NCBI GenBank assembly: GCA_002049455.2
Contig: KV918839.1
Span: 1 to 64,000, forward strand
DNA length: 64,000 bases
Direction: 5' to 3'
Origin: Porphyra umbilicalis
Taxonomy: Eukaryota; Rhodophyta; Bangiophyceae; Bangiales; Bangiaceae
Shown: positions 18,532-29,443 of the stretch, in pieces
How the letters are laid out: every line of letters starts with the position of its first letter
Position numbering within the stretch: position 1 is the first letter of the stretch
Program-made: the position numbers and the translations under genes
Notes under the pieces: model-generated
Told to the model about the DNA's origin: nothing
The model's database searches: none
The model's input: only the letters and a program-made list of their open reading frames with translations

Positions 18532-21213
18532 CTACGCAAGCGCGCGCTCTGCGTCCGCAATTGCGCGCACCACAGCCGTCTGCTGTGCAGGCCACGCGGT
18601 CCACCGCGACCCAAACCGCTCCAGCGCTCGACCGCACTCGACAGCTGCCGACCAGCGCTCCCCATCGATGAGCGCTTGCAACAGGGATAAGCTCGTCAGA
18701 GCCCACTCCTGTGGCGCTGCCTCGGGCGTACGCACCTCTAGAGCCCGGCGGAAACACGCGATCGCCGCGTCAATGTCCGCTGGCCCTGTGGCGCCGCCTC
18801 CATGGCGGCCGTGATGCGTGACGCCAATGTTGTACTGCGTCGCGGCCCAGTTGAGCGGCACTGCCGCTCGCGTGCGAACGGTGAGAGCGCGGTCAAAGCA
18901 GGCGCCCGCCGCCGCTACGTTAGCAGCAGGATCCCCAAATAGTCGGTCGCGGAGCGCCTTGCCAAGGTGGTTCTGGGTGGCACCCCACCTGAGCGGTGCC
19001 GCTTCCCGCGTACGCACGGTCAGTGCATCCTCGTAGCAGGCGACGGCCGCCTCGACTGCCGCCGCCTTGTCGCCAACGAGCCGCTCATAGTAGGCGATCC
19101 CGACGTTGTAGCGCGTCCGGGCCCATCGCAGCGGCGTAGCCGACCGCGTGTACTCCTCCAGCGCGCGTGAGTAGCAGGCAATGGCCGCCTCCACATTCTC
19201 AGCCTTGTCCCCAACGATGCGGTAGAAGTAGGCCACGCCGAGATCGTTCTGCACCTCTGCCCACTGAAGCGGCTCCGCCGCTTGCGTCCACACATCCAGT
19301 ACCCGGCCGTAGCAGGCAATCGCCTCCTCTACATTGGCCGCCTTGTCCCCAATCACCCGGTCGACGTACGCCATGCCGAGAATCCGCTGCGTCTCCGCCC
19401 ACTCAAGCGGAGACGCCTCCAGGGTACGCACCTCCAGCGCCTTCTGGTAGTAGGAAATCGCCGCCTCCATGTTGGCTGCCCGCGCGCCATCAATGCGGTC
19501 ACGGTGCGCGCGGCCAAGGCCCGCCTGCCACTCGGCCCAGAGCACCGGCTCACCGGCTCGCGTCACAAGGGAGAGGGCCCGCTCCCAGTACTTGATGGCC
19601 GCCTCCATGTTGTCCCGTCGGCACCCTGCAATACGCGCCTCATAGGCCAACGCCAACGCCGCGCGTACCCGGCCAAGCAGAACCGGCGAAAGAGTAACCT
19701 TGTCCGTGCCGTCATTCACTACGGCCGTCAGTGCGGCGAGAACCACCTCCACATCGGCCTGGAAGGCCAGTGGCGAACTTACCCGCTCGCGTGCGGCTTG
19801 CCAGGCGGGGTCCATGGCCGACACCAGCCCGCACACATCTTCCGCCGCGGCAACATGGCGCACCACATGGTCGTACCAGTAACCATCGTCCTGCACCTCC
19901 CAAAATGGGAGCCGTCGCCACGCGTGCGCATCCAAGCCGCCGGCAACCACCCCGCCCATGTAGTCCTCCAACAACCGCTGGTGCGTGGCTTGGGCGGCGT
20001 CACCGAGCAGGCTCAACGCATACTGGCCTATGACCGGATGTACAATGACGCCGACAAGATCCCCGCTGGTCTTGTCGACGTCACGGCGCAGAAGCCCCGC
20101 TCGTACGAGTGCAGCGATCAGCTCCTCCACGCCAGTGCTGCGCATGACCCCGCTCGATCGCCCAGCGGACAGCTCGCCAGCCGCGGTCGCCCCACCTAGC
20201 GGGGTCCGCCACAGCCGCCGTAGCACAGGAAGACCCACGCGGACCGGAAGAACGCCAATCTCTGCAAAAGCTGAGCGGTACACCTCATCCGGGAGAAGCT
20301 CGAGGCTCACGTCTAACGCCGCGCGCACCGACGGCCGCGGAGAATCGCTGTCTGAGCATCCAAAGTGAGGGTGCATCCACCACCGCTCCAGGCCCTCCAC
20401 CACCGCCCGCCATGCGCCACCGCGGTCAGCAATCATCGAGCCGACAATGGCCAGCGATAGCGCGTGGCACTCCGTCTTTTCCAGGACGCGGCGCACCCAG
20501 CTCGCCTCTTCAGCGTCCGAAAACGGGGATACCCCCGGCGCCATCGCCTTGCCGGCCGCCGCTGCCAACACAAGCCGCGCATCTCCGGCTGGCAAGGCGT
20601 CAATGGTTACTAGAGTAGCGCCTGGCAGGGACGCGACAACCGCCTCGGAACGCGTGGAAAAGAGCACAGGGGTTGCCCGAGGGATCAGTGCGAGGAGCTG
20701 CCGCAGTAACTCGCGCTTCTTGTACAGCACGTCATCGATGACAACCAAGCACTCGGCCGCGACCGCCTCGGGCACGGACCACATGTAGCTGGCCGCCACC
20801 TTCACAAAGTCTTTGTCCTCGGTCAGGGCTGCCAGCTGCTCAGAAGCGGTGTCCCCACAAAAGAGGTTTACGAGCGCCACAACCGCTCCCGCGACTGTTT
20901 GCAGCGTGGAGGACGTGTCCAACTGCACCCATGTCGTGCCTTTTGAGAAGTGCGCGCGCGCCCAGGCACAGGCCGCCACGCCTAAACACGCGGTCGTCTT
21001 GCCGCTTCCACCTACCGCGCAGACGCCGATCCGTCGTGCCTCGCCGGACCCCGCCGGAAGCGAACGCAAAGCGGCGACGATCGCGTGCTCCGCGCGAGAC
21101 GGGCTGTCCACCCCAGGCACATAGCCCACGTCAAGCGGTGGGGGGCGCCACCGCAGCGCCAACGCAGAGGTCGTGGGCCCGCTATCACCGGGCGCCGGGC
21201 TGGAAACACCCAT
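18532..21213 (-). CDS. NB-ARC/TPR STAND protein, NLR-like (gene 1)
   Basis: This is an intact frame of 893 residues from the ATG at 21213. I chose that start because its context (CCCACCATGG) is ideal and the preceding 97 codons look like leader sequence. Visible parts: P-loop GVCAVGGSGKTT at 63-74, Walker B CLVVIDDV at 154-161, a sensor-like PVLFSTRSE at 181-189, a GLPL-like CHALSLAIVG at 248-257, and a winged-helix end with VHPVIGQYAL near 390. From about residue 560, TPR-like units of roughly 45-50 residues recur (AAIxCYxRALEVRTxEAxPLxWAxTQ). NB-ARC proteins of this layout act as switch-like ATPases that oligomerise on sensing a ligand, and in plants and fungi many serve immunity or cell death. 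The ligand here is unknown. There is almost no N-terminal effector domain, unlike the paralogue at 46.7-50.1 kb, which is nearly identical from residue 160 to near the end. Confidence 0.85.
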   Translation of the reverse strand: MGVSSPAPGDSGPTTSALALRWRPPPLDVGYVPGVDSPSRAEHAIVAALRSLPAGSGEARRIGVCAVGGSGKTTACLGVAACAWARAHFSKGTTWVQLDTSSTLQTVAGAVVALVNLFCGDTASEQLAALTEDKDFVKVAASYMWSVPEAVAAECLVVIDDVLYKKRELLRQLLALIPRATPVLFSTRSEAVVASLPGATLVTIDALPAGDARLVLAAAAGKAMAPGVSPFSDAEEASWVRRVLEKTECHALSLAIVGSMIADRGGAWRAVVEGLERWWMHPHFGCSDSDSPRPSVRAALDVSLELLPDEVYRSAFAEIGVLPVRVGLPVLRRLWRTPLGGATAAGELSAGRSSGVMRSTGVEELIAALVRAGLLRRDVDKTSGDLVGVIVHPVIGQYALSLLGDAAQATHQRLLEDYMGGVVAGGLDAHAWRRLPFWEVQDDGYWYDHVVRHVAAAEDVCGLVSAMDPAWQAARERVSSPLAFQADVEVVLAALTAVVNDGTDKVTLSPVLLGRVRAALALAYEARIAGCRRDNMEAAIKYWERALSLVTRAGEPVLWAEWQAGLGRAHRDRIDGARAANMEAAISYYQKALEVRTLEASPLEWAETQRILGMAYVDRVIGDKAANVEEAIACYGRVLDVWTQAAEPLQWAEVQNDLGVAYFYRIVGDKAENVEAAIACYSRALEEYTRSATPLRWARTRYNVGIAYYERLVGDKAAAVEAAVACYEDALTVRTREAAPLRWGATQNHLGKALRDRLFGDPAANVAAAGACFDRALTVRTRAAVPLNWAATQYNIGVTHHGRHGGGATGPADIDAAIACFRRALEVRTPEAAPQEWALTSLSLLQALIDGERWSAAVECGRALERFGSRWTAWPAQQTAVVRAIADAERALA

Positions 21214-21555
21214 GGTGGGCCCTACGTGTCCGCCAAATCGTCGTCCGTCTTGTTCGCTCCGGCTTCCCCACCAACGCGTGCACGACCGGGTCTGCACCTG
21301 GACTTGGGAGAGGTGAGGCCCCGGATTCGTTGATGACGAAGGCACCACCGCGACAGGGCCACAAACGCACCTCGACTCGCCGTGGCAGCGGCGGCACAGA
21401 GCGGCCTCGCGGGGCTGGGTCAGGTGATTCCATGTCCAATTGGGCTTAGAAGCCAATGAGTCAGACCGCCCCTTCGCCTCCAGAACCACACGACCAGCAC
21501 ACACACACGCGCACCGATACTCTGGGAGGCGTTGCGACCCGCTGCAGGAGGGATA

Positions 21556-21782
21556 CAGTCAATACCCGGTTACCCTTGCGCACTTGGTCAACTGTCCATG
21601 TTGCTGGATTGTTGCTCACTGCGCTGCCACATCTGCAGGATCTGACCAATGAGATGCCCTCTGGCGACTTGGTCGTCTGCAAACAGTCGAATGCTGCGTT
21701 CTCGTGCGCCCTCGGGCAAGGAAAATCCCCCAGTTATATGACATGTCATATAACTGGAGCGCATATAACCGGATATTGACTG
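21556..21782. mobile_element. MITE family B, copy 1 (TA target)
   Basis: The element is 227 bp with ends CAGTCAATACCCGGTTA and, inverted, TAACCGGATATTGACTG, and has TA on both sides. One end carries an extra palindrome, CAGTTATATGACATGTCATATAACTG (21731-21756, written here as one motif of two halves around ACATGT). No coding capacity. A second copy in inverse orientation lies at 44199-44567 and contains a family A element. Confidence 0.9.
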
Positions 21783-22374
21783 TATTGGCCGAACGCCAGT
21801 TTGGCCCGGTCGGCGGTGCCCTCTGGTCCACCGGGCCCGCGGAGGAGGTGGGGTCAAGATGAGGAGTGATGGAACATGTTTGGTGGAAACGACCGCGTGT
21901 CTGGAGGCGAGATAAAGCCAGCCTTGGCTCAGCGGCGATTTGCCGCCAAGGAGGGTTGGCGTTTGGGGGGGTGGAATGGGGGATGCGAATCAAACCTTAA
22001 TCCTGTACTGTATTTCCTGGAGACTTACTATCACCTAAGATTTCGCTACTTTGAAACGGGGCCAATATCATTTTACTCGATACGCAGCCGTTGATTCCGT
22101 TGGGCTGGGCATTTGACAGGAATGGGCCATTGACGCTGCCGCGCCATGCATGACGGCCATGCACGACCGCCGCCGCTCGCCGCCCCGCACATGCGCGAGC
22201 CACCACCACCGCCGCCGGGCGTTGCTGTCGTTGCTCGTCGTCCCTTCCAGGGGTGGGCGACCACCGCCGCTGATGGGGGCTGCCGCCTCCCTCCCGTTCG
22301 TGACCTAGGTGTCCTTGCCACATCATTCCGTGACTACGGTCGCCGCTGTGGCTGCGCCGACCGGTGGGGGTGAG

Positions 22375-23665
22375 CAGTACCAGTGGGGGGGGGGCAGCTC
22401 GGGTGGGAGGGGGGCAGCACCGGTCGGGGTGGGCAGTACCAGTGGGGAGGGGAGGGCAGCTCGGGTAGGGGGGGGGAAAGCACGGGTGGGGGGGGGGCAG
22501 CACCAGTGAAGGGGAGGGCAGCACTGGTGGGAGAAATGGGCAGCAGTTGCTGTGGGCGGAGCCCTGGTAGGGAGGGCCAGAATCTGTGACGAAAGGCAGC
22601 AGCGAAGAGGGGACGCAGTAGGAAAGGGGGCAGGCAGCAGGAATCGGGGGACGCAGTGGGGATGGGGGGGCGCAGCAGCGATGTGGAGAGGCAGCGGCGG
22701 TGGGGGAAGGCAGCGGCGATGGAGGGAGGCTGATGCAGTGGGAGAAAGCAGCAGCAGTGGGGGCAGGCAGCAGCAGTGGGTGAAAACAGCAGTCGAGGGT
22801 GGAGATGTATTCATACCACCTCGCAGTGTGAATGGACACCCTCTGACAGTGCTTCAGATACCGTCGAGTCGGCAGATCGGCATACAGCCGTTCTCCCGAA
22901 AATCCCGCACTCCAACTATTACGAAAGAGTTCCAAATCGGCCTCTGCGGGGTCGTAGAGGCCGATTTGGAACTCTTTTGCGACAGTTGGAGTGCGGGATT
23001 TTTGGGAGAACGGCTGTAGACACTGCTCAGTCCGGTGGATTACGTGTTTTCTCTGACACTGTTTAATCCAGTGGGATGCGCTCTGCGCTTCTCTTGCTGC
23101 CTACAGCAGTTCTGCATGTTTTCTTGCGAAAAAAACAGCACAGCACATCTCCTACAGTACCCTGTTCCTATTTTGTGCAGCTTTGGTCGGGGTCCGTATA
23201 ATCCGGTCATCGCCATGTTACATGCTTCCATCCGGTGCAACAGGGAGGAGCGAACGACATGTCCAGGCGGAACTTGACCAAAACACCAAATTTCCAAAGA
23301 GACTTGTACGTGGTGCTTTGAAGGGTCCTGGGAACGAAAAAGCGAGTCGCTAAGCGTACAGAGGCTTCCTTCCTATGATTTTCGCCCCTTCAACTTCACA
23401 GGGACCCGATATGCCGCTACCTCCCCACGGTGCCCTGCCTATCTGCTGGCCAACTTTCTGTGTGCGTTGGCTTTGCTACATCATGTACACCTGACGGACC
23501 CTAAAAAACCACACCAGCACGGTCGTAGAATGCCCACTGAGCGTAGTGTGCCTCCATACAAGTCAGAACCCCAGTTTTGTGCCTACGAGTCGCCCATAGA
23601 GGTAGCACGCAGCCAGACAACTCTGTGTTATCCCTGGAAGTCGCTATGTGTCCCCCAAACACGCA
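22375..23665 (+). repeat. dispersed repeat D, copy 1
   Basis: A G-rich minisatellite-like part (22380-22760, GGGGGCAGCAC-type words) is followed by unique sequence. The unique part matches 54590-55285 in the same order, for example TTTTCTCTGACACTGTT, CTCCTACAGTACC, TGAAGGGTCCTGGGAA, and GCTGGCCAACTTTCTGTGTG. Borders fade on both sides. This copy contains MITE A (22885-23016), absent from the other. No protein domain is recognised in any frame, and the class is unknown. Confidence 0.7.
22885..23016. mobile_element. foldback MITE family A, copy 2 (TA target)
   Basis: This 132-bp foldback has TA on both sides and the same ends and centre as copy 1. It sits inside dispersed repeat D. The homologous place in the 54.6-kb copy (near CGGCAGATCG) lacks it, so this is an insertion relative to that copy. 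Confidence 0.9.
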
Positions 23666-23930
23666 TCCAATCGACCCCACCGCCGACGACCCCCGCCACC
23701 GGCCACCTCCGCCGCCGGCCACCCCCTCCACTGACCATCCCCACTGCCGGCCACCAGCCGCCTCCCTCACCGACCGCCCGCCCACCCCAGCAATGGCCGG
23801 CCCCAGGTACCGAGGCCGTTCAGCCCCCTGGACGACGGCCCATCCTGAGAGCAAACCCTGCAACGTCGGCCCCAAGTCATATTTGCGAAACGTGGCGCAA
23901 CGTGGCGCAAACGTGTCTCATTATTAAGGA

Positions 23931-24100
23931 AATGGGGCCGGAACGCTCCCGCATCAACGTCTCCGACCCCATTTAGGCATCATTTCGCCCAACGCAAATG
24001 ACGTAAGTACAACGCATATGTTGCTTTCAGAAATGGGGCCCGTGCCGGACCGACCCCATTCCCGACCGGAAATGGGGTCGGACCGAAGCCGACCCCATTC
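23931..24100. repeat. cluster of alternating AATGGGG / CCCCATT motifs
   Basis: Six copies alternate in orientation: 23931, 23967, 24031, 24053, 24070 and 24092. Several are extended to AAATGGGGTCGG or CCGACCCCATT. A related pair lies at 36032 and 36063. The cluster is about 1 kb upstream of the Harbinger transposase and could be a terminal or subterminal part of that element; this is inference. Between 24110 and 25079 no gene is seen. Confidence 0.5.
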
Positions 24101-25079
24101 TTCTATGCTCTCTCATTGGTGGAACGATTCGAAATAGTATAGAAGATAGCACGCTTAAGCGAGCAACGTGTGGGTCCACGATCAGCCCCGGTTTTTCACA
24201 GTCATTCAGAAACTAGAAATTGTCGATCTGGACCACTCCTCTCGAAAGCGGGTTCACGGCTCTCGCCAGATATTTTTGTCACGGCATGCACAGAGGGAAG
24301 CGCGTTGGATCTTTTTGCGCCTGCGTGGCTCCCACGCATCGCTCACAGAGCAATCTGAGAGGGGAGGGGCTGTCAACCCAGGTGAGCTGCGCCCGCGGAG
24401 GGCCTCTCTGGGAGCCCTCGTGGAGGGTGGTCGTTTCACGAGGGCGGCGCGGGCCGTCGACAGCGCCGCGTGGAGGGGCGAGATTGGGCCGGTCGCTGTG
24501 CTACAGCTATTGGGGCGCCCTGACAGGAGCCTGAGGGGGTCCTGCAGCCTGAACGGTCGCGCCTGGATGGCGGGGGCCGCGATCGGCACCGTTTGAAGGG
24601 GGGTGGCCGCCCAGCCACCGTGCATCAGTGGCCGGGGGCGCCCGCACGAGCGCTGCCTGGGGGGGTGGTGGCGGGGCATCTCGGCGTGCATCTGCAGTGG
24701 GGGGGTGGGCTGGGGTGGCTGTCCGCAGTGGTCGGCCGGGCGCGCCATTCAGAGGACGGCACGGGCCGCCCGCTGCTTGCCACCGCCGTCGTCACCCCCA
24801 TCCCGCCGCCGCCGATTTTCGTCCACCCACCACACCCGTGAGCACGGCCGACGCGGCCCCTCCCCCATCGCGCCGGCCACGCGCTCTGCTCTCACGGCTG
24901 GGCTCCATCCCACTCCCCCCCCCTCCTCGATCTCGCTGGGCACGCGCGCTGCTCGCACCGCTCGTCCCCCCTCCTCCCCCCCTCCTCCATTTCCACGTCG
25001 CACCAGGCGCCCCTGCTGTTCTTCCCCATTCCCACCCCGCCCCCCACGGGGTCCGGTGGTGTGCGTCCCTGATTTCCGT

Positions 25080-26657
25080 ATGGACGTCCAGGAGGAGGAG
25101 GTCTCGGCCACCGCTGCCCTGCTGGCCGAGGACGACGGCGCGGACGTTGCTGCTGTGGTGCAGGCGCACGTCAATGTGTTCATGGCGGTGCGCCGACGCG
25201 CGCGCGCCAAGCGCATCGCGCGACGGTGGCTTTATCGTGGCTCCACCGCGGGGCGCCGTGGCAACAAGCGCCGCGACTTTGCGGCCGGTGTGCACGCCAT
25301 TTTGCGAGACTACTTCGGTGTTGGCGGTGTGCTCCCTATCTACGATGACCGGGACTTTGAGACGCGGTTCCGTGTCCCCCGCGCCGTCTTTCGGCGTATC
25401 TATTTGGCTGTTAAGGACGAGCCTTTCTTCCAACAACGCATTAATGCGACGGGACAGCTGCAAGCGCATCCTCTGCAGAAGGTAGTGGCTGCCTTTCGCG
25501 TGATCGCCTACGGCGAGGCGGCCGACCGAGCGGACGAGTACGTGCGCCTGTCCCGGACGGTGATCGCCGAGTCGACCAAGTTGCTGATGGAGTTTATTGT
25601 CAAGCGATGAAGACCTACCTACCTGCGACGACCGAACCAAGACGAGCTCAACATCATTATGGAGCGCAACAAGGAACGCGGGATGCTGGGGTGCATGGGC
25701 TCCCTCGACTGTTGCCACTGGGAGTGGCACCAGTGCCCGACGGGGATGGCGGGGGCGTACCAGAGTCGCAAGGGCAAGCGGGGCATCTTCGTAGAAGCTG
25801 TGTGTGACGAGGACCTGTGGGTGTGGCACCTGTTTGTTGGGGCCCCCGGCAGTCTGAACGACATCAACGTCATGCAGCAGTCGCCGCTGTACCTGGACGT
25901 CACTGGCGGCAGGTGGCCGCCTCGCGGCACGCCCTTTACTATCAATGGCCGCACCCGCACGCTACCCTACTACCTTGTCGACGGGATTTACCCGCGCTAC
26001 GCTTTTCTGATGTCGCCACACCCCAAGCCGTCCACCGAGGAGCAGACGACGTTCAACCGCCTCCAAGAGGCCATCCGAAAGGACGTGGAGCGGCTGTTTG
26101 GCGTATTGATGAAGCGCTTTCACGTTACGCTCCACCCTGGGCGCTACCGCTCTGTGTCGCAGCTAGTGACGACCTACAAGGCCATTTGCATTCTGCATAA
26201 CATGTGTGTGGAGAGTCGACGTAGCAACTTTTTGAGTCGCCGTCGACGTGCGGTGGGGGGTGATGGTGGGACTAACTATGGCGTAGGTGGCGATGCTGGC
26301 GGCGGGTCAGATGGTGGGGAAGGACAGAGCGGTGGGACACCAGCTGGCGGCATTGCTGCCGCCGGGGCAGTTGCACCTGGCGACGGCAGTCCCGGTGGCG
26401 TCGGCGGTGTTATTGCTGCCGCCGGGGCTCCAGCACCTGGCGGTGGCGTCAGCGGCGTCGCTGCGGCAATGGATAACATTGACGCCGTCGGCAACGCGCC
26501 CCCTGCTCTTAATCCCGTCGCCCACCCGCCTGCCGCTGGCATGGCTGCCATTTTTGATGCTTGGGCTGAGACGCAGAATGTGCAGGAGAACGAGCGCCTG
26601 CGAGCTGACCTGACCGCGGACATTTATCGCGACCGAGGCGAACTGCTTGCCCCGTAA
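25080..26657 (+). pseudogene. PIF/Harbinger-type DDE transposase with one in-frame TGA
   Basis: From the ATG at 25080 the frame runs to 26657 and is interrupted once by TGA at 25608-25610; both halves are in the same frame. The first half ends in MEFIVKR. The second resumes with YLRRPNQDEL and carries the catalytic core of the Plant_tran/DDE_Tnp_4 family: GSLDCCHWEW (first Asp), WVWHLFVGAPGSLNDINVM, YYLVDGIYPRYAF (second Asp), and RKDVERLFGVL (Glu). A TYKAICILHNMCVE helix follows, then a Gly/Ala-rich tail (about 26240-26540). Total length is about 525 codons, somewhat longer than relatives because of the tail. Harbinger transposases act in the nucleus with a Myb-like partner, and such a protein lies at 32.1-33.8 kb on the opposite strand. 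The single stop suggests recent inactivation; readthrough cannot be excluded. Confidence 0.85.
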
Positions 26658-26959
26658 ATTGGGTGACGCGATGTAGGGCGTAGTAGAGTAGACACAAAGG
26701 TTTTTTTTTCCCGCTGGGCAGGGTTTTTTTTCCTACACACCTTTGCTACGATCGTTTGAATGGCGGGAGGCCCCCAGCGCCGCTAACCCGGAGTGACTAG
26801 CCGACGGGTCCGGCGGGGGATCCCCCGGGCTACCTCGGCCGCGGTCGTCGCCGTCGTGAGGGCCGCCCGCGCCGGCCCGCCGCGGCCTCCACACGGTGGC
26901 AACCCGTGGTCATGCTGGCGCTCGCGGCTCCCGCGCCGGTGGCCGCGCAGCGCCCGACG

Positions 26960-27464
26960 GCGGGTCGCCGACTCCGCCGCCGCCGCCGCCGCCACCGCCG
27001 CCACCGCCGCCGCCGCCACCGCCAACGCCGCCACCGCCGCCACCGCCGCCGCCGCCACCGCCAACGCCGCCGCCGCCGCCGCCCCCGCCGCCGCCCCCGC
27101 CGCCGCCCCCGTCCCCGCCGCCGCCCCCGCCGCCGCCCCCACCCCCGCCGCCGCCCCCATCGCCGCCGCCCCCGCCGCCGCCCGCACCGCCACCGCCGCC
27201 CCCGCCGCCGTCGCCGCTGCCGCCTTCGCAGCCGCCGGTGCAGCCGCCACCTCAGCTGCTTCCTCCGCCGCCGTTGACCGCCACCGACGCCGCCCACTGC
27301 GCTTGGGCGGCGTCGAGGCTGTCGGCGAGTGCAGGTGCGGCGGCGGGAGGCTAGGCGACGGCTGCACCGCGGCAGCCACCGAGGGGGTCGGCACGGTGGT
27401 GGCAGGCAGCGGCAGCGGGCCGCCGCTGTCGTCGCCGCCGCCGCCGTCGCCGCCGCTGCCCCCG

Positions 27465-27495
<31 letters not shown>

Positions 27496-27585
27496 TGCCC
27501 CCGCCGCCACCGCCGCCACCACTGCCATGGCCGCCGCCGCCGCCGCCCCCGCCACCGCCGACGCCGCCGCCGCCGCCCCCGCCAC

Positions 27586-27634
<49 letters not shown>

Positions 27635-27800
27635 CCCGCCGCCGCCGCCGCCGCCGCCGCCGCCTTTGCCGCCGTCGCTGCTGCCGCCGTCGCAGCCGCC
27701 GCCGCAGCTGCTGCCGTCGCCTTCGCCGCACATGGCGCACTTGGCCGCCAGCGACGCCGCCCACTGCGCTTGCGGAGTCCAGCTGGCGGCGAGCGCACGT
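26960..27800. repeat. CCG trinucleotide arrays, duplicated unit
   Basis: Two long CCG/GCC arrays (about 26972-27225 and 27430-27720) are each followed by a related flank containing GACGCCGCCCACTGCGCTTG (near 27283 and 27752). A unit of roughly 460 bp therefore appears duplicated in tandem. The frames give poly-Pro, poly-Ala or poly-Gly and are not accepted as genes. Confidence 0.8.
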
Positions 27801-28126
27801 GCGGCGGCGCGAGGGTACGCAGCGCCCGCGCCGCGGCGGCGGAGCGGCTCCAGGCGACCAGGCTTCAGAGATTGCTGGCGGTGGCGGCTCGGGAGCGCGG
27901 GCGGGGCAGGATTGCGCGTAGCAGCAGCGTGGGCAGGGCGGCCCGCGGTGGGGAGGCTTTCGTGCGAAGAACCGCAAGATGATTGTGCGTGCGAGCTTCG
28001 CAAGATCTTGTGGCTCGACACGCTGCCCATGGACCGCATTAATAAACTTGCTTCTGCCGTTATCGCTCGCCACAAAAATCCCGCACAAACAATTCATTGC
28101 CACATAAGGTGCTGACGATGACACAG

Positions 28127-28618
28127 TCCAATGACATGGCGTCACTCAAAGAAGATACGCCAGTCACGAACGTGTGGATGGTCATGCGATCCCTCACATG
28201 ACGACAACGACCAATCAAAACACCTGTATCTATTATCGATGCAAGGCTTTCAACCACATGTTTGATGAATAACAACTGTCAGTAACCCCATTGGTTATCG
28301 TGGCTCTCGAAAGTTCTTGTCCGACAGTTGACGGACGCCAGCAGCTCACGTGACTACTTACACAACTTCAAGAACCAACCACACCACTAGTATGTACCAT
28401 ACATAGCAAGACTTGGCCCCCCGTCAATTTCAATGAACATGTCTAAGCCGTTCCATTGGTTGTCGCGGCGCTGTTTCAATGCCCACAGAGGGCGAACGAC
28501 AGAAAATCACGCGGTCCCCGACGTACACTTATGAAGAACCAACAAGAACACGTGCATACATCTGACACTGCACAGCTCTGAACCGTGTCGGTGTTTAACA
28601 GCATTTCTGCACACCCCA
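28127..28618. repeat. diverged tandem repeat of about 164 bp, three units
   Basis: The anchor CCATTGGTT followed by TCGYGG-like sequence occurs at about 28289, 28454 and 28617, a spacing of 163-165. Between anchors, words such as AAGAACCAAC, ACTTAYRMA and CACCCCA keep their order. GC is low for this window. No gene is seen from 27800 to 29097. Confidence 0.45.
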
Positions 28619-29097
28619 TTGGTTGCTGTCGCGCAGTTTGTATGACGTCGTCGAGTGGATGGCTGCGAATGAGATCTACGGCGGCGACAGCGGGACCCTC
28701 ACAGAGCTGGGGGGAGGCGGTTTGTCATCCGAAGATCGCTCCCTGGGGGGGCGATCAGATGGGGCGATCTGTGGTGAACGATCCCGCATTGAGTAGGGCG
28801 TCAGCGTACGGGTGGCGCGGTTCTTCGGACAAGCATTCCTTTCTCTTGCAATACATTCCGCACTTTATTGAACACGAACTCACGAAGATGAAAAGAAGTG
28901 TACATGTCCACGCTTGAACCCAGTCATAGAGACGGCGGATTCGGGTGACTCTGCGAGCCCAATACAAAGGCGATGGAATGTCCCCACTGATGCATCCAAC
29001 CTGAGTCGCGGAGGGCTTTCTGGTGCTGCCCAGGTGGTCTCTGCCGGGCAGTGGCCGTGACCGTCACCCACGGCACCCCAGGCAGACCCACTCCAGG

Positions 29098-29104
29098 TAT
29101 ATAG
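29098..29104 (+). promoter_or_regulatory. TATA box upstream of histone H3-like gene
   Basis: TATATAG lies in GC-rich surroundings about 345 bp upstream of the ATG at 29444. The leader would be about 315 nt unless a 5' intron is present. Confidence 0.5.
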
Positions 29105-29443
29105 AGGAGCCCATCCCAGCCATCTCCTCTCGGCGTCATCCGGCAGCATCGTCCCTTCTGCCCGTCCCGTTCCCCATCCCCGCCCCGCCAACCTCCACTG
29201 GCGGTGCGGCCTGTCCCCGCCTCGCCGGCTGTGTTCTGGGGTTGACCTGTCCCCCCTGGCACCCTGCCCCCCTTCCCCCCCCCCGCGCCCCCAGCCTCTA
29301 CCGTTGGTGGGACCTGGCCCGGCCGCGCTGACTGTTGTCTGGCGTGGACCTGCCCCCCCCCTCACCCCGCCTCAACTCTCCTCCTCCTGCCCCCCCGCTC
29401 CTCCCCCACCCGTGGCGGCTACCACACCTGCGCCCCGCCAGCC

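Noticed and set aside
21214-21504. N-terminal 97 codons before the chosen start of NB-ARC/TPR gene 1
   Set aside because: The first Met of the long frame has a poor context and the stretch is unlike gene 2; the ATG at 21213 has an ideal context.
26783-28075. 430-codon minus frame with poly-Gly, and + frames with poly-Pro or poly-Ala
   Set aside because: They are translations of CCG arrays.
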